DNA of 64,000 bases. It comes from Candidatus Melainabacteria bacterium. Lineage in GTDB: Bacteria; Cyanobacteriota; Vampirovibrionia; Obscuribacterales; Obscuribacteraceae. The stretch spans positions 31,339-95,338 of the forward strand of contig PLXC01000136.1 in the NCBI GenBank assembly GCA_003151275.1, given 5' to 3'. The notes below the pieces were generated by a model. It was not told where the DNA came from, made no database searches, and was given only the letters and a program-made list of their open reading frames with translations. The translations under genes and the position numbers were made by a program. Shown here in pieces: positions 45,727 through 54,888 of this stretch (positions within the stretch are counted from its first letter, which is position 1; each line of letters opens with the position of its first letter).

Positions 45727-45912
45727 CAAGATAGCTACGTCGCAGGTATCAAGATCGTCTATGCGGCAACAGGATAGTCTATGCGGCCAACAAGATAGTC
45801 TATGCGGCAAAAGGATAGTTTATTCGGCCAACAAGATAGCTATGTGGTCAGCAAGATAGCAATGCGGCTAACAAGATAGCTATACCGTCACCAAGATAGA
45901 TAGGCCGTCCCT
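45727..45912. repeat. Array of nine degenerate 20-21-bp repeats
   Basis: Units of the form AAGATAGnCTATGCGGCnAC start at 45728, 45751, 45771, 45792, 45812, 45833, 45853, 45873 and 45893; spacing is 23, 20, 21, 20, 21, 20, 20, 20. Several units contain the palindrome ATAG-n-CTAT. It fills the space between the divergent kinase and the exported-protein gene at 45977. There are no spacers, so it is not CRISPR. Confidence 0.85.
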
Positions 45913-45976
45913 AAGCTGTCCGGCATAATCCATGGCACATGTTAGAATTCAATCGTAAGCGGAATTGAGGTCATAC

Positions 45977-46666
45977 ATGAGTCATGTCACTTATCCTGGG
46001 ATGGTTTATCCGACGAGTGCCATGCACACTGGTGGGGTCCCTGGCTCCACAAGATTCTTTTCTCATCATTTAAGCAAGCTCTTTTCACTGTTTGCGTTTG
46101 CTACTTTGATTTCCATATCTGTTGCTAGTGCACAATCCTCGCCGCCAGAACTACGCCCAGCGGCGCCAGCAGTCACAGTTACAACGACAACAGCGACCAC
46201 CAGCACTAATACCACCACCGCCGGCACTACCAACCCTGTCGCGCCAAAAGTTGTCGGGGTGACAAGAATGCACTCGACGACAGATGTTAGAAGTGACCGA
46301 CGCACCGCTGTTCAAATGGCTAAATATCATTGGTTAGACAAAGTTGCCCAGGCTGATCCTGCCATCATTGCCGCGATCACAACTCACTACACCGCTGCCC
46401 TGGAGCTGGCAAAGCATCCAAGAATTGGCGAGATAGCGGAAGCTGATCACTACCTGTGCAGAAGGCTCACGAAATGGAAAACAGTTGCTCGTCGTCTGGC
46501 AAAGAATGGCAATGCGGATAAAGTAGTCGCTCTAGATCCTGAAGGTATGTATCGAGCCATTCGCAGAGACAAAGCAACTGCACGGCGGCTAGTAAAAAAT
46601 CCGATGTTTGATCAGATGGTCTATGACAATCCCGATCTCGGTAAACTCGTAGCGGCTTACATGTGA
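45977..46666 (+). CDS. Exported protein with Thr-rich linker
   Basis: 229 residues from the ATG at 45977 (GAGG seven bases upstream). A signal-type helix (FSLFAFATLISISVASAQ) begins only at ~residue 37, after an unusually long His/Tyr/Pro-containing leader. A Thr/Ala-rich linker (VTVTTTTATTSTNTTTAG) follows, then a helical C-terminal domain with three similar segments (AKHPRIGEIAEAD, AKNGNADKVVALDPE, VKNPMFDQMVYDNPD). Family unknown. It overlaps the next gene by four bases (ATGTGA), so it is coupled to the TauE/SafE permease. Confidence 0.65.
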   Translation: MSHVTYPGMVYPTSAMHTGGVPGSTRFFSHHLSKLFSLFAFATLISISVASAQSSPPELRPAAPAVTVTTTTATTSTNTTTAGTTNPVAPKVVGVTRMHSTTDVRSDRRTAVQMAKYHWLDKVAQADPAIIAAITTHYTAALELAKHPRIGEIAEADHYLCRRLTKWKTVARRLAKNGNADKVVALDPEGMYRAIRRDKATARRLVKNPMFDQMVYDNPDLGKLVAAYM

Positions 46667-47475
46667 CACCTGAGTTTCATTCTTCACTTCAAACGCTGGT
46701 CATTGGCTTTATAACAGGATTGCTGTCCGGCGCATTTGGTGTGGGTGGTGGCATTTTCTGCACGCCTGTGATTCGCATGTTCTTAAACGTAGCACCGCAT
46801 GTGGCGATTGGCACCACAATGGCATTGATTATTCCCACTTCAATTGTTGGCGCTGTGAATTACATCAAACAGAAACAGATTGATCTGCGGCTGGCAAAAC
46901 TAATGGTTCTGCCGGCGGTGATCGGAACCATTCTCGGTGCCACAGCCGCGAACTACGTGCATGGTCAGCTGTTGATGCTCTTGTTCGCTGTTTTCGCGGC
47001 ATGCGCAGGTTTGGACCTGGCCTTCGGCTTGGGTGAGAAAATCACTAAGCGTAAGAGACAGTCTCTTTCCGAAGCTGAGCAATTGGTTCCACCCGTGGTG
47101 CCGGCTTACGTCGCCGTACTAATTGGTCTAGGCGCCGGGATCATGGCTGGTTTCTTTGGCGTAGGAGGCGGATTCATTTTGGTGCCTGCCCTGCTCTATT
47201 TTTTTCACATCTCTGTAAAAGCCGCTTTTGGCACGTCTCTCCTGATTATTGCTGCCGTGTCTATCCCTGGCACCCTCACCCATGCAACTAACGGGCATAT
47301 GGATTTTCATCTCGCTTCGTCGATGGTAGCAGGCGCGATTCCCGGAGCCTGGGCGGGCAGCTTACTCTCATTGCGGCTGAAAGATTCTTTGCTCCGCAAG
47401 GGATTCGGTATTGTTATGCTCGCCATGGCAATTATGCTTGCTATTAAAGAGGCCCAACAGGGATTCGGGGCATAA
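46663..47475 (+). CDS. TauE/SafE-family permease
   Basis: 270 residues, about eight helices in two halves, each with the family motif: LLSGAFGVGGGIFCTPVI and IMAGFFGVGGGFILVPAL. The GTG at 46663 overlaps the upstream stop. Members export sulfite, sulfoacetate or other organic anions across the inner membrane; the substrate here is unknown, and no sulfur genes adjoin. Confidence 0.88.
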   Translation: MTPEFHSSLQTLVIGFITGLLSGAFGVGGGIFCTPVIRMFLNVAPHVAIGTTMALIIPTSIVGAVNYIKQKQIDLRLAKLMVLPAVIGTILGATAANYVHGQLLMLLFAVFAACAGLDLAFGLGEKITKRKRQSLSEAEQLVPPVVPAYVAVLIGLGAGIMAGFFGVGGGFILVPALLYFFHISVKAAFGTSLLIIAAVSIPGTLTHATNGHMDFHLASSMVAGAIPGAWAGSLLSLRLKDSLLRKGFGIVMLAMAIMLAIKEAQQGFGA

Positions 47476-47500
47476 TTAGTGTGGTTAGGCGAGAGTCAAA

Positions 47501-48046
47501 GTGTTTCACTTTAAACTTCTAGAATTAGAATCCGAGCTGATCGCCAAAGAGGATGCGGCGCGCGGCCTGACAGAGATGACTGCAGAGTGCATCTTTCTAT
47601 TGGAGTCAATTGAATCTGAAATTGGTGTCAGCCTTGCCCACCGGGTCCCAGATAAGTGGCGTGGTTGGTTAACCTTCAGAAGAAAGAATGACTGCTTGCT
47701 GGTTTGTCGAGGTCGAGCGTTTTCAGTCGGTATGTTTGGCAAATGCAAAGCAGGACTCGATGCTAGCGGCGGAGCGGATACTATTGCGGACTACGAAAGG
47801 GGATTTGATGTCACGCCTCCTGCAGATCCTGACCATTTGCTGATCAACTTCGGCACCGGGGAAAAGACGCGCATTTTCTTGTGGTATGGCGAAGGCATTG
47901 CCGCATACAAGCTAATCTTTGAAATGCCCGTGGACCCAAGCCCAGATCAGGAGTTGCAAGCGGCTGTCGTGGAGGCTTGCGGTTGGATTCTGAAGCGGCC
48001 CAAACACGTCACGCTTGCGGATTACTTGAAGCAACAAGTTCGTTAG
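47501..48046 (+). CDS. Soluble protein of unknown function
   Basis: 181 residues from a GTG, following the permease by 25 bases. No signal or membrane helix; it has an alpha-beta pattern with RGWLTFRRKNDCLLVCRGRA and FGTGEKTRIFLWYGEGIAAY. No family recognised. Possibly co-transcribed with the two genes upstream. Confidence 0.6.
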   Translation: MFHFKLLELESELIAKEDAARGLTEMTAECIFLLESIESEIGVSLAHRVPDKWRGWLTFRRKNDCLLVCRGRAFSVGMFGKCKAGLDASGGADTIADYERGFDVTPPADPDHLLINFGTGEKTRIFLWYGEGIAAYKLIFEMPVDPSPDQELQAAVVEACGWILKRPKHVTLADYLKQQVR

Positions 48047-48071
48047 GCTTTATCTTTTTCTCGGGGATAAC

Positions 48072-48854
48072 TTAGGCTTTTTCGTCGGTGACAACTTTAA
48101 TAGTTGGCTGTGGGGCTGCTCTCTTCGCAAATTCTAGCATCTCCATTGGTATCGGAATAATTACAGTTGAGTTCTTTTCGGAAGAAATCTCCACCATTGT
48201 CTGCAGCTGTCTCAGCTGCATCGCTCCCGGTTCGGACGAAATTACTTTGGCGGCAGCGGCTAAGCGCTCTGCGGCTTGGAACTCACCTTCGGCAGCAACA
48301 ATTTTTGCCCGGCGTTCTCTTTCTGCCTCGGCTTGTCTAGCCATTGCTCGTTTCATTGATTCCGGAATTTCGACATCTTTGATTTCGACGGCAATGACCT
48401 TAATACCCCATCCTTCAGTTTGTCGATCAATGATCGCTGAAAGTTTTGCGTTGATTCCATCTCGCTCGGTTAAGATTTCGTCCAACTCGTGTTGACCAAG
48501 AATACTTCGCAAAGTTGTTTGGGCAATTTGATTTGTAGCAGTGAAAGGGTCTTCGATCTTTGTCACCGCCTTGTATGGATCAACAACCTGGAAGAAACAG
48601 ACGGCGGCAGTCTTGCAAGAGATGTTGTCTTTAGTGATAACTTCTTGCATAGGAATAGCCATGGTAATGATTCTCAAGTCGACCTTGCGACTGTTTTGTA
48701 TACCGGGAAATACAACCTGCAGCCCAGGACCGATCACGTTGTTTGCCTTACCTAGTGTAAAGACCACGAGTCGATCGTATTCTTTGATAATTTTTATGCC
48801 GGAGATGACGTACACAACGCCCGCTGCGATCGCAAACTCAATTAATCCGAACAC
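48072..48854 (-). CDS. Slipin (SPFH/band 7 family)
   Basis: 260 residues: N-terminal hydrophobic helix (residues ~2-20), then a band 7 domain with EYDRLVVFTLGKANNVIGPG, TKDNISCKTAAVCFFQVVDP and the coiled-coil region MARQAEAERERRAKIVAAEG. Slipins form membrane scaffolds and often pair with an NfeD-type serine protease; no nfeD gene adjoins here. Ends 25 bases after the convergent gene's stop. Confidence 0.92.
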   Translation of the reverse strand: MFGLIEFAIAAGVVYVISGIKIIKEYDRLVVFTLGKANNVIGPGLQVVFPGIQNSRKVDLRIITMAIPMQEVITKDNISCKTAAVCFFQVVDPYKAVTKIEDPFTATNQIAQTTLRSILGQHELDEILTERDGINAKLSAIIDRQTEGWGIKVIAVEIKDVEIPESMKRAMARQAEAERERRAKIVAAEGEFQAAERLAAAAKVISSEPGAMQLRQLQTMVEISSEKNSTVIIPIPMEMLEFAKRAAPQPTIKVVTDEKA

Positions 48855-48872
48855 ATGCTTTCCTCTCTATCT

Positions 48873-50324
48873 CTAAACTGAAGTGTACCCGGCTGGCTCC
48901 TGATTCACGCCTTTCTTTCTCATGCGAGCAATAAAGAACCCGGATACTCCGTGTCTTGAAGGAAGCAGTTGGATCATGCAGAGCCGATTCATTTCTGCTT
49001 CAGTTTTACACATTGGTCCTGCTGTGACCGAACATTGCGCGCGGATGTGGTCTGGCACCAGATGAGCAAAATCGTCCGCTTCAAAGTCTTCAAACTCGCG
49101 CAGGAACCAGCGAATGTTGTCGAAATTTTCTTCAGGTTCGAGTGAACACGTCGAGTATGTCAACGTGCCACCCGGCTTGACGAGAGTAGCTGCATTGGCC
49201 AGCAAGTCGCGTTGCAATTCAACTAAGGATGCTATGTCAATCGGTTCACGTTGATAACGCAAATCAGCACGGCGATTTATGACACCAGTTCCGGTGCATG
49301 GCGTGTCTAGTAAAACTTTGTCGGCAAGCCTGTCTGCTTGATAGGTTCTGCCATCTGCAACCGCAGTTTCAAGGTTTTTTAAGCCAAGCCGAGTGCGATT
49401 TTTCTTGATCAAGTTAAGCCGAGACTCGCTTTTATCTACGGCAATAATTCTGCCTGTGTTATCCAGCAATTCGCTGAGGTGAAGAGTTTTTCCTCCTGGC
49501 GCGGCGCACAAATCGATGATGAAATCACCTTTTTGTGGTTCCACCACAACTGAGGCGAAAGCGGCAGCTTCGTCTTGAACCGTGAAGAGCCCTTCACTAT
49601 ATCCCGGCAGTTTCTCGGCTGGGCCCTTCATCTTGTCGATAATCAAACAAGAATCCACCAGGCTGCCACGATGACATTTGACGCCTTTGGCTTCCAAAAT
49701 GTTTTGCAGACCATCGGGCGTGATCGCCGTTTCACAGGTGCGCACAATTACTGCCGGCGTGCTCTTGGCAAACTTAAGCAGTTCAATTGCTTCTTCTTTG
49801 CCGAAATTTTCAATCCACCTCTTCACGATCCATTCTGGTACCGAATAGTCAGTTGATAGTTTCTCTTCACTGCTTTCGAGATCTGGCAAGCTGGATTCAG
49901 GCTGTTCTGAACTCTTTTTCTTCAGTCTTAAATAGCTTCGCAGTACGCCATTAACGAAGGTCGCGTGTCCTTTATGTCCCATCGATTTGGCCAATTCAAC
50001 GGCGACGTTAACTACGGCAGACTGCGGTATGTCGTTCATCTCCTCGATCTGAAATACAGACAGCCTCAAAATATTGACTACGGAAGGCGACAGTTTCTGC
50101 ATGGGCTGCTTGGACAATGACTGAATTTCTTCATCTAAATGCAATTTGTTTCGCATCACACCTTGCACCAGAGCGGTTACGAAGGCGCGGTCGCGTTCGC
50201 TTAAGGTCGTGCGTTTGAATGCCGCGTTTAGGGCAAGGTTGGAATATGCTTTCTGTTTCTCTACTTTGAGAAGCACTTCTAAAGCCACTTTTCGCGAGCC
50301 CAGACCGGTAATGGCGGTTGTCAT
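48873..50324 (-). CDS. rsmB: 16S rRNA (cytosine-967-C5)-methyltransferase
   Basis: 483 residues. N-terminal NusB-like RNA-binding domain (~1-140, KVALEVLLKVEKQKAYSNL), then the methyltransferase with SAM site DLCAAPGGKTLHL, DTPCTGTGVINRRAD (first catalytic Cys) and TYSTCSLEPEEN (second Cys). It methylates C967 of 16S rRNA with S-adenosylmethionine. Its ATG overlaps the fmt stop by four bases; fmt-rsmB is a common bacterial pair. Confidence 0.95.
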   Translation of the reverse strand: MTTAITGLGSRKVALEVLLKVEKQKAYSNLALNAAFKRTTLSERDRAFVTALVQGVMRNKLHLDEEIQSLSKQPMQKLSPSVVNILRLSVFQIEEMNDIPQSAVVNVAVELAKSMGHKGHATFVNGVLRSYLRLKKKSSEQPESSLPDLESSEEKLSTDYSVPEWIVKRWIENFGKEEAIELLKFAKSTPAVIVRTCETAITPDGLQNILEAKGVKCHRGSLVDSCLIIDKMKGPAEKLPGYSEGLFTVQDEAAAFASVVVEPQKGDFIIDLCAAPGGKTLHLSELLDNTGRIIAVDKSESRLNLIKKNRTRLGLKNLETAVADGRTYQADRLADKVLLDTPCTGTGVINRRADLRYQREPIDIASLVELQRDLLANAATLVKPGGTLTYSTCSLEPEENFDNIRWFLREFEDFEADDFAHLVPDHIRAQCSVTAGPMCKTEAEMNRLCMIQLLPSRHGVSGFFIARMRKKGVNQEPAGYTSV

Positions 50325-51277
50325 CCGAGCTTATCTCCAGTTTTTATGTGGGCACCGTTTGCCCAATCTTTTGAGGACATCCGTGCTTTGTTCGGTGGTT
50401 GCACTTCTAAGAGTGCGATAGTTTGCTCGCCATTTTCGCCGCACGCTACAGTCACAGAATCCGAGGTCTTCTGGATGGAGCCGGAAGACATCGTCTGACT
50501 GGACTGATTAGCTGACTGATGGACAGGCTTAGTTTTCCAGATCTTTAAAGTCGTGTTGTTATAGGTAGTGAACGCACCTGGCCATGGCACGATGCCGCGG
50601 ACGAGATCGTGAATCTTTTTGGCAGGAGATTGCCAATTTATTCGACCTAATTCCTTATCCAGCATCGGCGCCAATGTGGCAAGGCTGTCGTCTTGTCGCA
50701 CGGCGACTAAGGTTCCGTCAATTAGCTGCTGAACGGTTTCAATAAGCAAATATGCACCGTCTACAGATAATATTCTGGCTAGCTGTTCGGCGTTCATCTC
50801 ATCGTCAACGTTAGTCGATTTTTTTAACAGCATTGGACCGGTGTCGACGCCGGCTTCGGTGAACATAGTGGTTACACCAGCTATGGTGTCACCGTTGATG
50901 ATTGACCAGTTGATCGGCGCCGCTCCCCGTAAACTAGGAAGTATTGATGCGTGAACATTGATCACTCCTTGTGGTGGCATCTTTAGCACTTCTTTTTTGA
51001 GAATTTGACCAAAAGCTACCATGACTATCAAATCCGGATTGAGATCCCGCATCGCTTGCACAATCTCAGGTGATTTTGATAGACGCTCAGGTTGCAATAC
51101 CTTGATGTTGTGCTGCTCCGCAAGCACTTTTACAGGCGGCGCTTGCATTTTGTTGCCTCTGCCCGACGGTCGATCTGGTTGCGTGACGACGCCAACCACG
51201 TCTGTGTGTGGATAATCGATCAACTGTTGCAGTGTCGGCACAGCGAATTCTGGTGTGCCAAGAAAAATAACGCGCAC
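50321..51277 (-). CDS. fmt: Methionyl-tRNA formyltransferase
   Basis: 318 residues from a GTG at 51277, giving the family start MRVIFLGTPEFAVPTL; a TTG at 51307 is also open. The folate-binding and catalytic segment is present (VINVHASILPSLRGAAPINW), followed by the loop TEAGVDTGPMLL. It formylates Met-tRNA for translation initiation, using 10-formyl-THF. Upstream partner of rsmB. About thirty residues near 270-295 (Gln/Ser/Thr-rich) look like an insertion. Confidence 0.95.
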   Translation of the reverse strand: MRVIFLGTPEFAVPTLQQLIDYPHTDVVGVVTQPDRPSGRGNKMQAPPVKVLAEQHNIKVLQPERLSKSPEIVQAMRDLNPDLIVMVAFGQILKKEVLKMPPQGVINVHASILPSLRGAAPINWSIINGDTIAGVTTMFTEAGVDTGPMLLKKSTNVDDEMNAEQLARILSVDGAYLLIETVQQLIDGTLVAVRQDDSLATLAPMLDKELGRINWQSPAKKIHDLVRGIVPWPGAFTTYNNTTLKIWKTKPVHQSANQSSQTMSSGSIQKTSDSVTVACGENGEQTIALLEVQPPNKARMSSKDWANGAHIKTGDKLG

Positions 51278-51371
51278 GTTCAATTGTCCAAACTTTGGTA
51301 GCCACAACTATTCTTGCAAATCAGTCGGTAAATCCCCTGAAAAGGTGTAGTTTTGATAATCTTATGACGTT

Positions 51372-52247
51372 GTGAACACTGTAATCAAGAAGCACCGATC
51401 AATTGGCAACCCCTGGAAGAAGGGGCAGTTGATACTCGTGCCTGCTGGGCTGTGGCTGATTGTTTTTATGGTCATGCCCTTGCTGATACTGTTGGTTTAC
51501 AGCCTTGGCAGTCGGGATGACCTTGGCCAAATTGTGCTCGGCTTCAGTTTCGATAACTATCTTCGATTTTTCACCGGTCCATATTTGAAGTCACTAGGAC
51601 GTTCGCTGGTTTTAGCGGCGGTGACGACCGGAATTTGTCTGGTTCTTGGCACGCTATTTTCGTTGTGGCTCGCCTTTTCGGTGCCCAAAGCGCGCCAGAA
51701 TTTTTTCATGACGCTTATGGTGGCCCCTTTGTGGACATCTTTTCTTTTGCGCATTTATGCCTGGATGACGATCCTCAGACCGACGGGCTTGTTATCCGAA
51801 ACTTTGCATGCGTTAGGTTGGGAACATCCACCGGTTTTGCTCTATACACCGTGGGCGGTGCTACTGGGAATGGTCTATAACTATCTTCCATATATGGTAT
51901 TGCCGCTCTATGCTTCTTTGGAAAAATTGGATGTTCGTCTACTGGAGGCTGCTGCGGATTTAGGGGCGGCACCGTGGAGAGCTTTTTTGAAAGTGACGTT
52001 GCCATTGTCTTCTAAAGGCATGGTGGCTGGAAGTATTATGGTCTTTGTGCCTGCCTTAGGAGATTACGTCACGCCAGACTTGCTGGGTGGCGCCAAGACG
52101 ATGTTCATCGGAAACTTGATCCAAAATCAATTTCTGACTGTGCGCGACTGGGCATTTGGATCTGCTGTATCAACGATCCTGATCGTGATTGTTGCGTTCG
52201 CCATTTGGCTCTACTTAAAATACGTCGAGCCAGATACTGCACAATAA
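51372..52247 (+). CDS. PotB-type ABC transporter permease
   Basis: 291 residues, six helices, from a GTG start. The N-terminal helix and loop (MVMPLLILLVYSLGSRDDLG) and the EAA loop (LEAAADLGAAPWRAFLKVTL) are typical of spermidine/putrescine-type permease I. Partners (PotA ATPase, PotC, PotD binding protein) are not in the window, so this permease is isolated. It would form half of the membrane channel for polyamine-like substrates. Confidence 0.88.
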   Translation: MNTVIKKHRSIGNPWKKGQLILVPAGLWLIVFMVMPLLILLVYSLGSRDDLGQIVLGFSFDNYLRFFTGPYLKSLGRSLVLAAVTTGICLVLGTLFSLWLAFSVPKARQNFFMTLMVAPLWTSFLLRIYAWMTILRPTGLLSETLHALGWEHPPVLLYTPWAVLLGMVYNYLPYMVLPLYASLEKLDVRLLEAAADLGAAPWRAFLKVTLPLSSKGMVAGSIMVFVPALGDYVTPDLLGGAKTMFIGNLIQNQFLTVRDWAFGSAVSTILIVIVAFAIWLYLKYVEPDTAQ

Positions 52248-52515
52248 TTGCCGCGTTGTCATGCGCTCGCCACAAGTCCTCAGTTATTCTCTAGTTGTCC
52301 AATGCAAGTGTGTGTTTGTGACCATAACTGATCGCTCACAGCAGTCAATTGAGAACGCGTTCAGTTGGGCTGTCTACCAACTTTGTTTCAAACAAACTAC
52401 ACAGTCCAAACACATTTAATAATTCTTTCTGTCAAATTTCGTAGAAATCCCCCTATATACCCTTGTACCTCAAGCACTCATACCATCCAGTTCTAAAACT
52501 TGGAGGACATCAAGC

Positions 52516-53286
52516 ATGTCTGAACTTCAACACGGCGACGTGTCGTCGGCAAATTCGCACGACCCTTCCCCACACAATCTCGGTGACTATTTACTAGCTA
52601 GTTTGAATCCAATCGAACAATTCAAGATCGCCAAAATGGCGGCAGAAAATCCTGGTTACCTTGGAAAAAATCCACAAGACATGTTGATGCCCATGGTGCT
52701 CATGGACTATGCCGTAATCAAACCAGTTGTGGTGGCAGGTAAAGTTGGTGGCGATTTACTAAATGTCGGAAAAGACGGAATTGACCTCGTAGGCGACGGC
52801 CTTGGACAAGTGAGAGACTTAGGTAAAGTTGGTCTCGATGTTCTAACGCTGGATTTTCCAGATGCTCTCAAAGACGGAAAGAATTTTTGTGATCATACGA
52901 TCAACGTTTTCAAAGACGAATATCACATGCTTCGAGATGGTCTGCAAATTGTTCCGGATCTGCTCGGTCCACTAATTTCTGGTCCATTGCGTGCCGGTGG
53001 AGATTTACTAGGAACTGCATGGGATGTCGCAAAAGACGGATTCAACGTTCTTAAAGATGACGTTCATATGATTGGTGATGGACTTAGCACTGTCCGTGAT
53101 GTTGGTAAGACCGCGCTCGATATCGTCACCCTCGACTTTCCGGATGCATTTAAAGATGCTGGTAATGCCGCGCACGATGTCGTTGACTTCGGCAAAGATG
53201 CAGTTCACTCCCTTGAACATGGCATCGTCGATCCCATTAAACACGTAGTCGGCGGAGTACTTCATGCCATCGGCGACTTGTTCTAA
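52516..53286 (+). CDS. Internally duplicated amphipathic protein of unknown function
   Basis: 256 residues with a strong GGAGGA ribosome-binding site. The middle and C-terminal parts are a duplication of ~65 residues: VGDGLGQVRDLGKVGLDVLT then LDFPDALKDG in copy 1 (~85-125) and IGDGLSTVRDVGKTALDIVT then LDFPDAFKDA in copy 2 (~185-225). G-D-G-L, K-D-G and D-V words recur through the chain. Residues are regularly spaced Asp, Gly and hydrophobic, as in amphipathic helices. No signal peptide. No family recognised. Confidence 0.75.
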   Translation: MSELQHGDVSSANSHDPSPHNLGDYLLASLNPIEQFKIAKMAAENPGYLGKNPQDMLMPMVLMDYAVIKPVVVAGKVGGDLLNVGKDGIDLVGDGLGQVRDLGKVGLDVLTLDFPDALKDGKNFCDHTINVFKDEYHMLRDGLQIVPDLLGPLISGPLRAGGDLLGTAWDVAKDGFNVLKDDVHMIGDGLSTVRDVGKTALDIVTLDFPDAFKDAGNAAHDVVDFGKDAVHSLEHGIVDPIKHVVGGVLHAIGDLF

Positions 53287-53327
53287 TTCGACATTCTTCT
53301 GAAGATTACTAGATTCGCCTTTGTCCA

Positions 53328-53600
53328 TTAGTGATGTCGCATCCAGTCCCACACTCCCTTCGCGAAGAGTTCTGGACTGTTCGGAACAACTAGGGAATCA
53401 GCTAAATTACCATCGGGCCGTCTCAGCCAAGGATTGTTGGTATGGTGATATACATTTTGGTGATACAGATTTGGATACAAACCGGCGCGCACTTCGTAAT
53501 CTGATTTTACTTTTTCGAGAGCGTCACGTTGCATGCCGGTAAGATGAAGAACATGGCCGTGAGCGCTTCGAAGTGTGCCTGTCGAATCATCGGACAGCAC
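53328..53600 (-). CDS. Possible small protein downstream of the HAS-barrel-like gene
   Basis: An open frame of ~90 residues from a GTG, preceded in frame by ~17 more coding-like residues without a start before a stop. Its sequence (LTGMQRDALEKVKSDYEVR, HHTNNPWLRRPDGNL) looks more protein-like than a random frame. No ribosome-binding site is evident. It might be a small gene or the tail of a broken one. Low certainty. Confidence 0.3.
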   Translation of the reverse strand: MLSDDSTGTLRSAHGHVLHLTGMQRDALEKVKSDYEVRAGLYPNLYHQNVYHHTNNPWLRRPDGNLADSLVVPNSPELFAKGVWDWMRHH

Positions 53601-53663
53601 ATCGCTGGCTGCTTGGCCCGCATTGTCAGCATCAGCATAATATTTATGGATTCAGATTGGCAG

Positions 53664-54311
53664 CTATTCCATGCCGACTGGTTTAATCTTGCGCAGTACA
53701 CTAATCAATCGATCGTAATCTGACCGCAGCAGATTGGACAAAGATTGTCCGGCCAAAATCAGGAATTGGTAATCATTTCCGCGGGCCCGATAGGCTTCAC
53801 GCACTGACGCTGCAAGTAATTCATCAGTTGGCACTGATGAAATTGAAGTGAGCAAACGCAAAAATTCGAATCCTTCACTGAGTTCTTCAATTTCGGCGTC
53901 GCCAGCTTGATAAACAAAATCATGGACTTCCGGGGGCTGTGGTGGCAGATGTTTGTAGACGGCACCAGCGCTTTTGTAACCGACAGTCACAGCCTGAACT
54001 TCGGTGCGCAGCAGTGAGAAGATATGTGGTTGCTCGGCCTTCAAACGCTCGCGCGTCAGTCCCAAGGCCGAAGGTCTGTGCATGTTATCTTGAGGTCCGG
54101 TGACGACGTTAAAAACAACCGCATAGATTCGCAGACCTGTTTCTTCTGAATCAACGGTGAGAAAACTTCCAAATCTAGGTTTCTGTACAGATGGCATTCC
54201 ATCTGCATCTTCAGTTGACCAACATTCTGCAATCAAGCCTGTTATAGAGGATGACACCACTTCGCCCAATGCCGCTGTTGTGGTATCAATGCTTGCTGCT
54301 TTCTTTGCCAA
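53664..54311 (-). CDS. Protein of unknown function, HAS-barrel-like N-terminus
   Basis: 215 residues, soluble. The N-terminal ~120 residues read like a beta barrel: LGEVVSSSITGLIAECWST, FGSFLTVDSEETGLRIYAVV, with GYKSAGAVYKHLPPQPPEV after it; this is similar to HAS-barrel domains found with HerA-type ATPases, a weak match. The C-terminal part is helical (FLRLLTSISSVPTDELLA). It follows the lipoprotein gene by 25 bases. Function unknown. Confidence 0.6.
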   Translation of the reverse strand: MAKKAASIDTTTAALGEVVSSSITGLIAECWSTEDADGMPSVQKPRFGSFLTVDSEETGLRIYAVVFNVVTGPQDNMHRPSALGLTRERLKAEQPHIFSLLRTEVQAVTVGYKSAGAVYKHLPPQPPEVHDFVYQAGDAEIEELSEGFEFLRLLTSISSVPTDELLAASVREAYRARGNDYQFLILAGQSLSNLLRSDYDRLISVLRKIKPVGME

Positions 54312-54336
54312 TTTGTGAGACCTATCCTATGGAAGG

Positions 54337-54888
54337 CTAATCGGTGGGTGGCGTCACTTTGTCAGGCTTGAAATTTTCAGCAGCAGTTTCGCTCACATCT
54401 TTTGGATTATCGCTGATTCTGCTTACCTGCAGACTAACGGTGGTTTTATCCGAATCTGAATCTTCCGCCAGTTCAGCATTAGCTTGCAATTTGTCTTTGT
54501 GAGCATCGATGCTGACGAGTTTTGGACTTGTATCAACTTTGTCTATTTCCCAACCCTTTTCTTTCAGCTGTTCTTGATAGAACTGGCTGATTTTATCCAT
54601 TGGATCATTGCTAGATAGCATCAAAAATTGCGACTGTTCTTCGTCGTCGCCACCTGCCGATACTGAACCGGATGTGGTGGCGCCAGGATAAATCGGCAAT
54701 GCGAAGTCTTTGGGAATTGCGTCTTTGCCTTCAGCAAAAGTGTGAGTCATGCCTCCCGACTTGAACGAAACTTCTTTTTGATTCCCACACGATGACAGTG
54801 CGGTCGCGGAGAGCACGGCAAGAATTACGAGATTGGCTGTTCGGGATCGATTAACCAAGATAGTTTCCTTCAACTTTACTACTTCCAT
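54337..54888 (-). CDS. Lipoprotein of unknown function
   Basis: 183 residues with a lipoprotein signal ending in the lipobox ALSSC (Cys ~34). The mature part begins with a beta region, has FALPIYPGATTSGSVSAGG and then MDKISQFYQEQLKEKGWEID, a pattern shared with small periplasmic proteins that follow a PIYPGA motif. It ends Thr/Asp/Pro-rich. Not assigned to a function; it is likely outer-membrane or inner-membrane anchored by lipid. Confidence 0.75.
   Translation of the reverse strand: MEVVKLKETILVNRSRTANLVILAVLSATALSSCGNQKEVSFKSGGMTHTFAEGKDAIPKDFALPIYPGATTSGSVSAGGDDEEQSQFLMLSSNDPMDKISQFYQEQLKEKGWEIDKVDTSPKLVSIDAHKDKLQANAELAEDSDSDKTTVSLQVSRISDNPKDVSETAAENFKPDKVTPPTD

Noticed and set aside
45727..45912. 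CRISPR array
   Set aside because: The repeats are contiguous without spacers and are degenerate; no cas genes are near.
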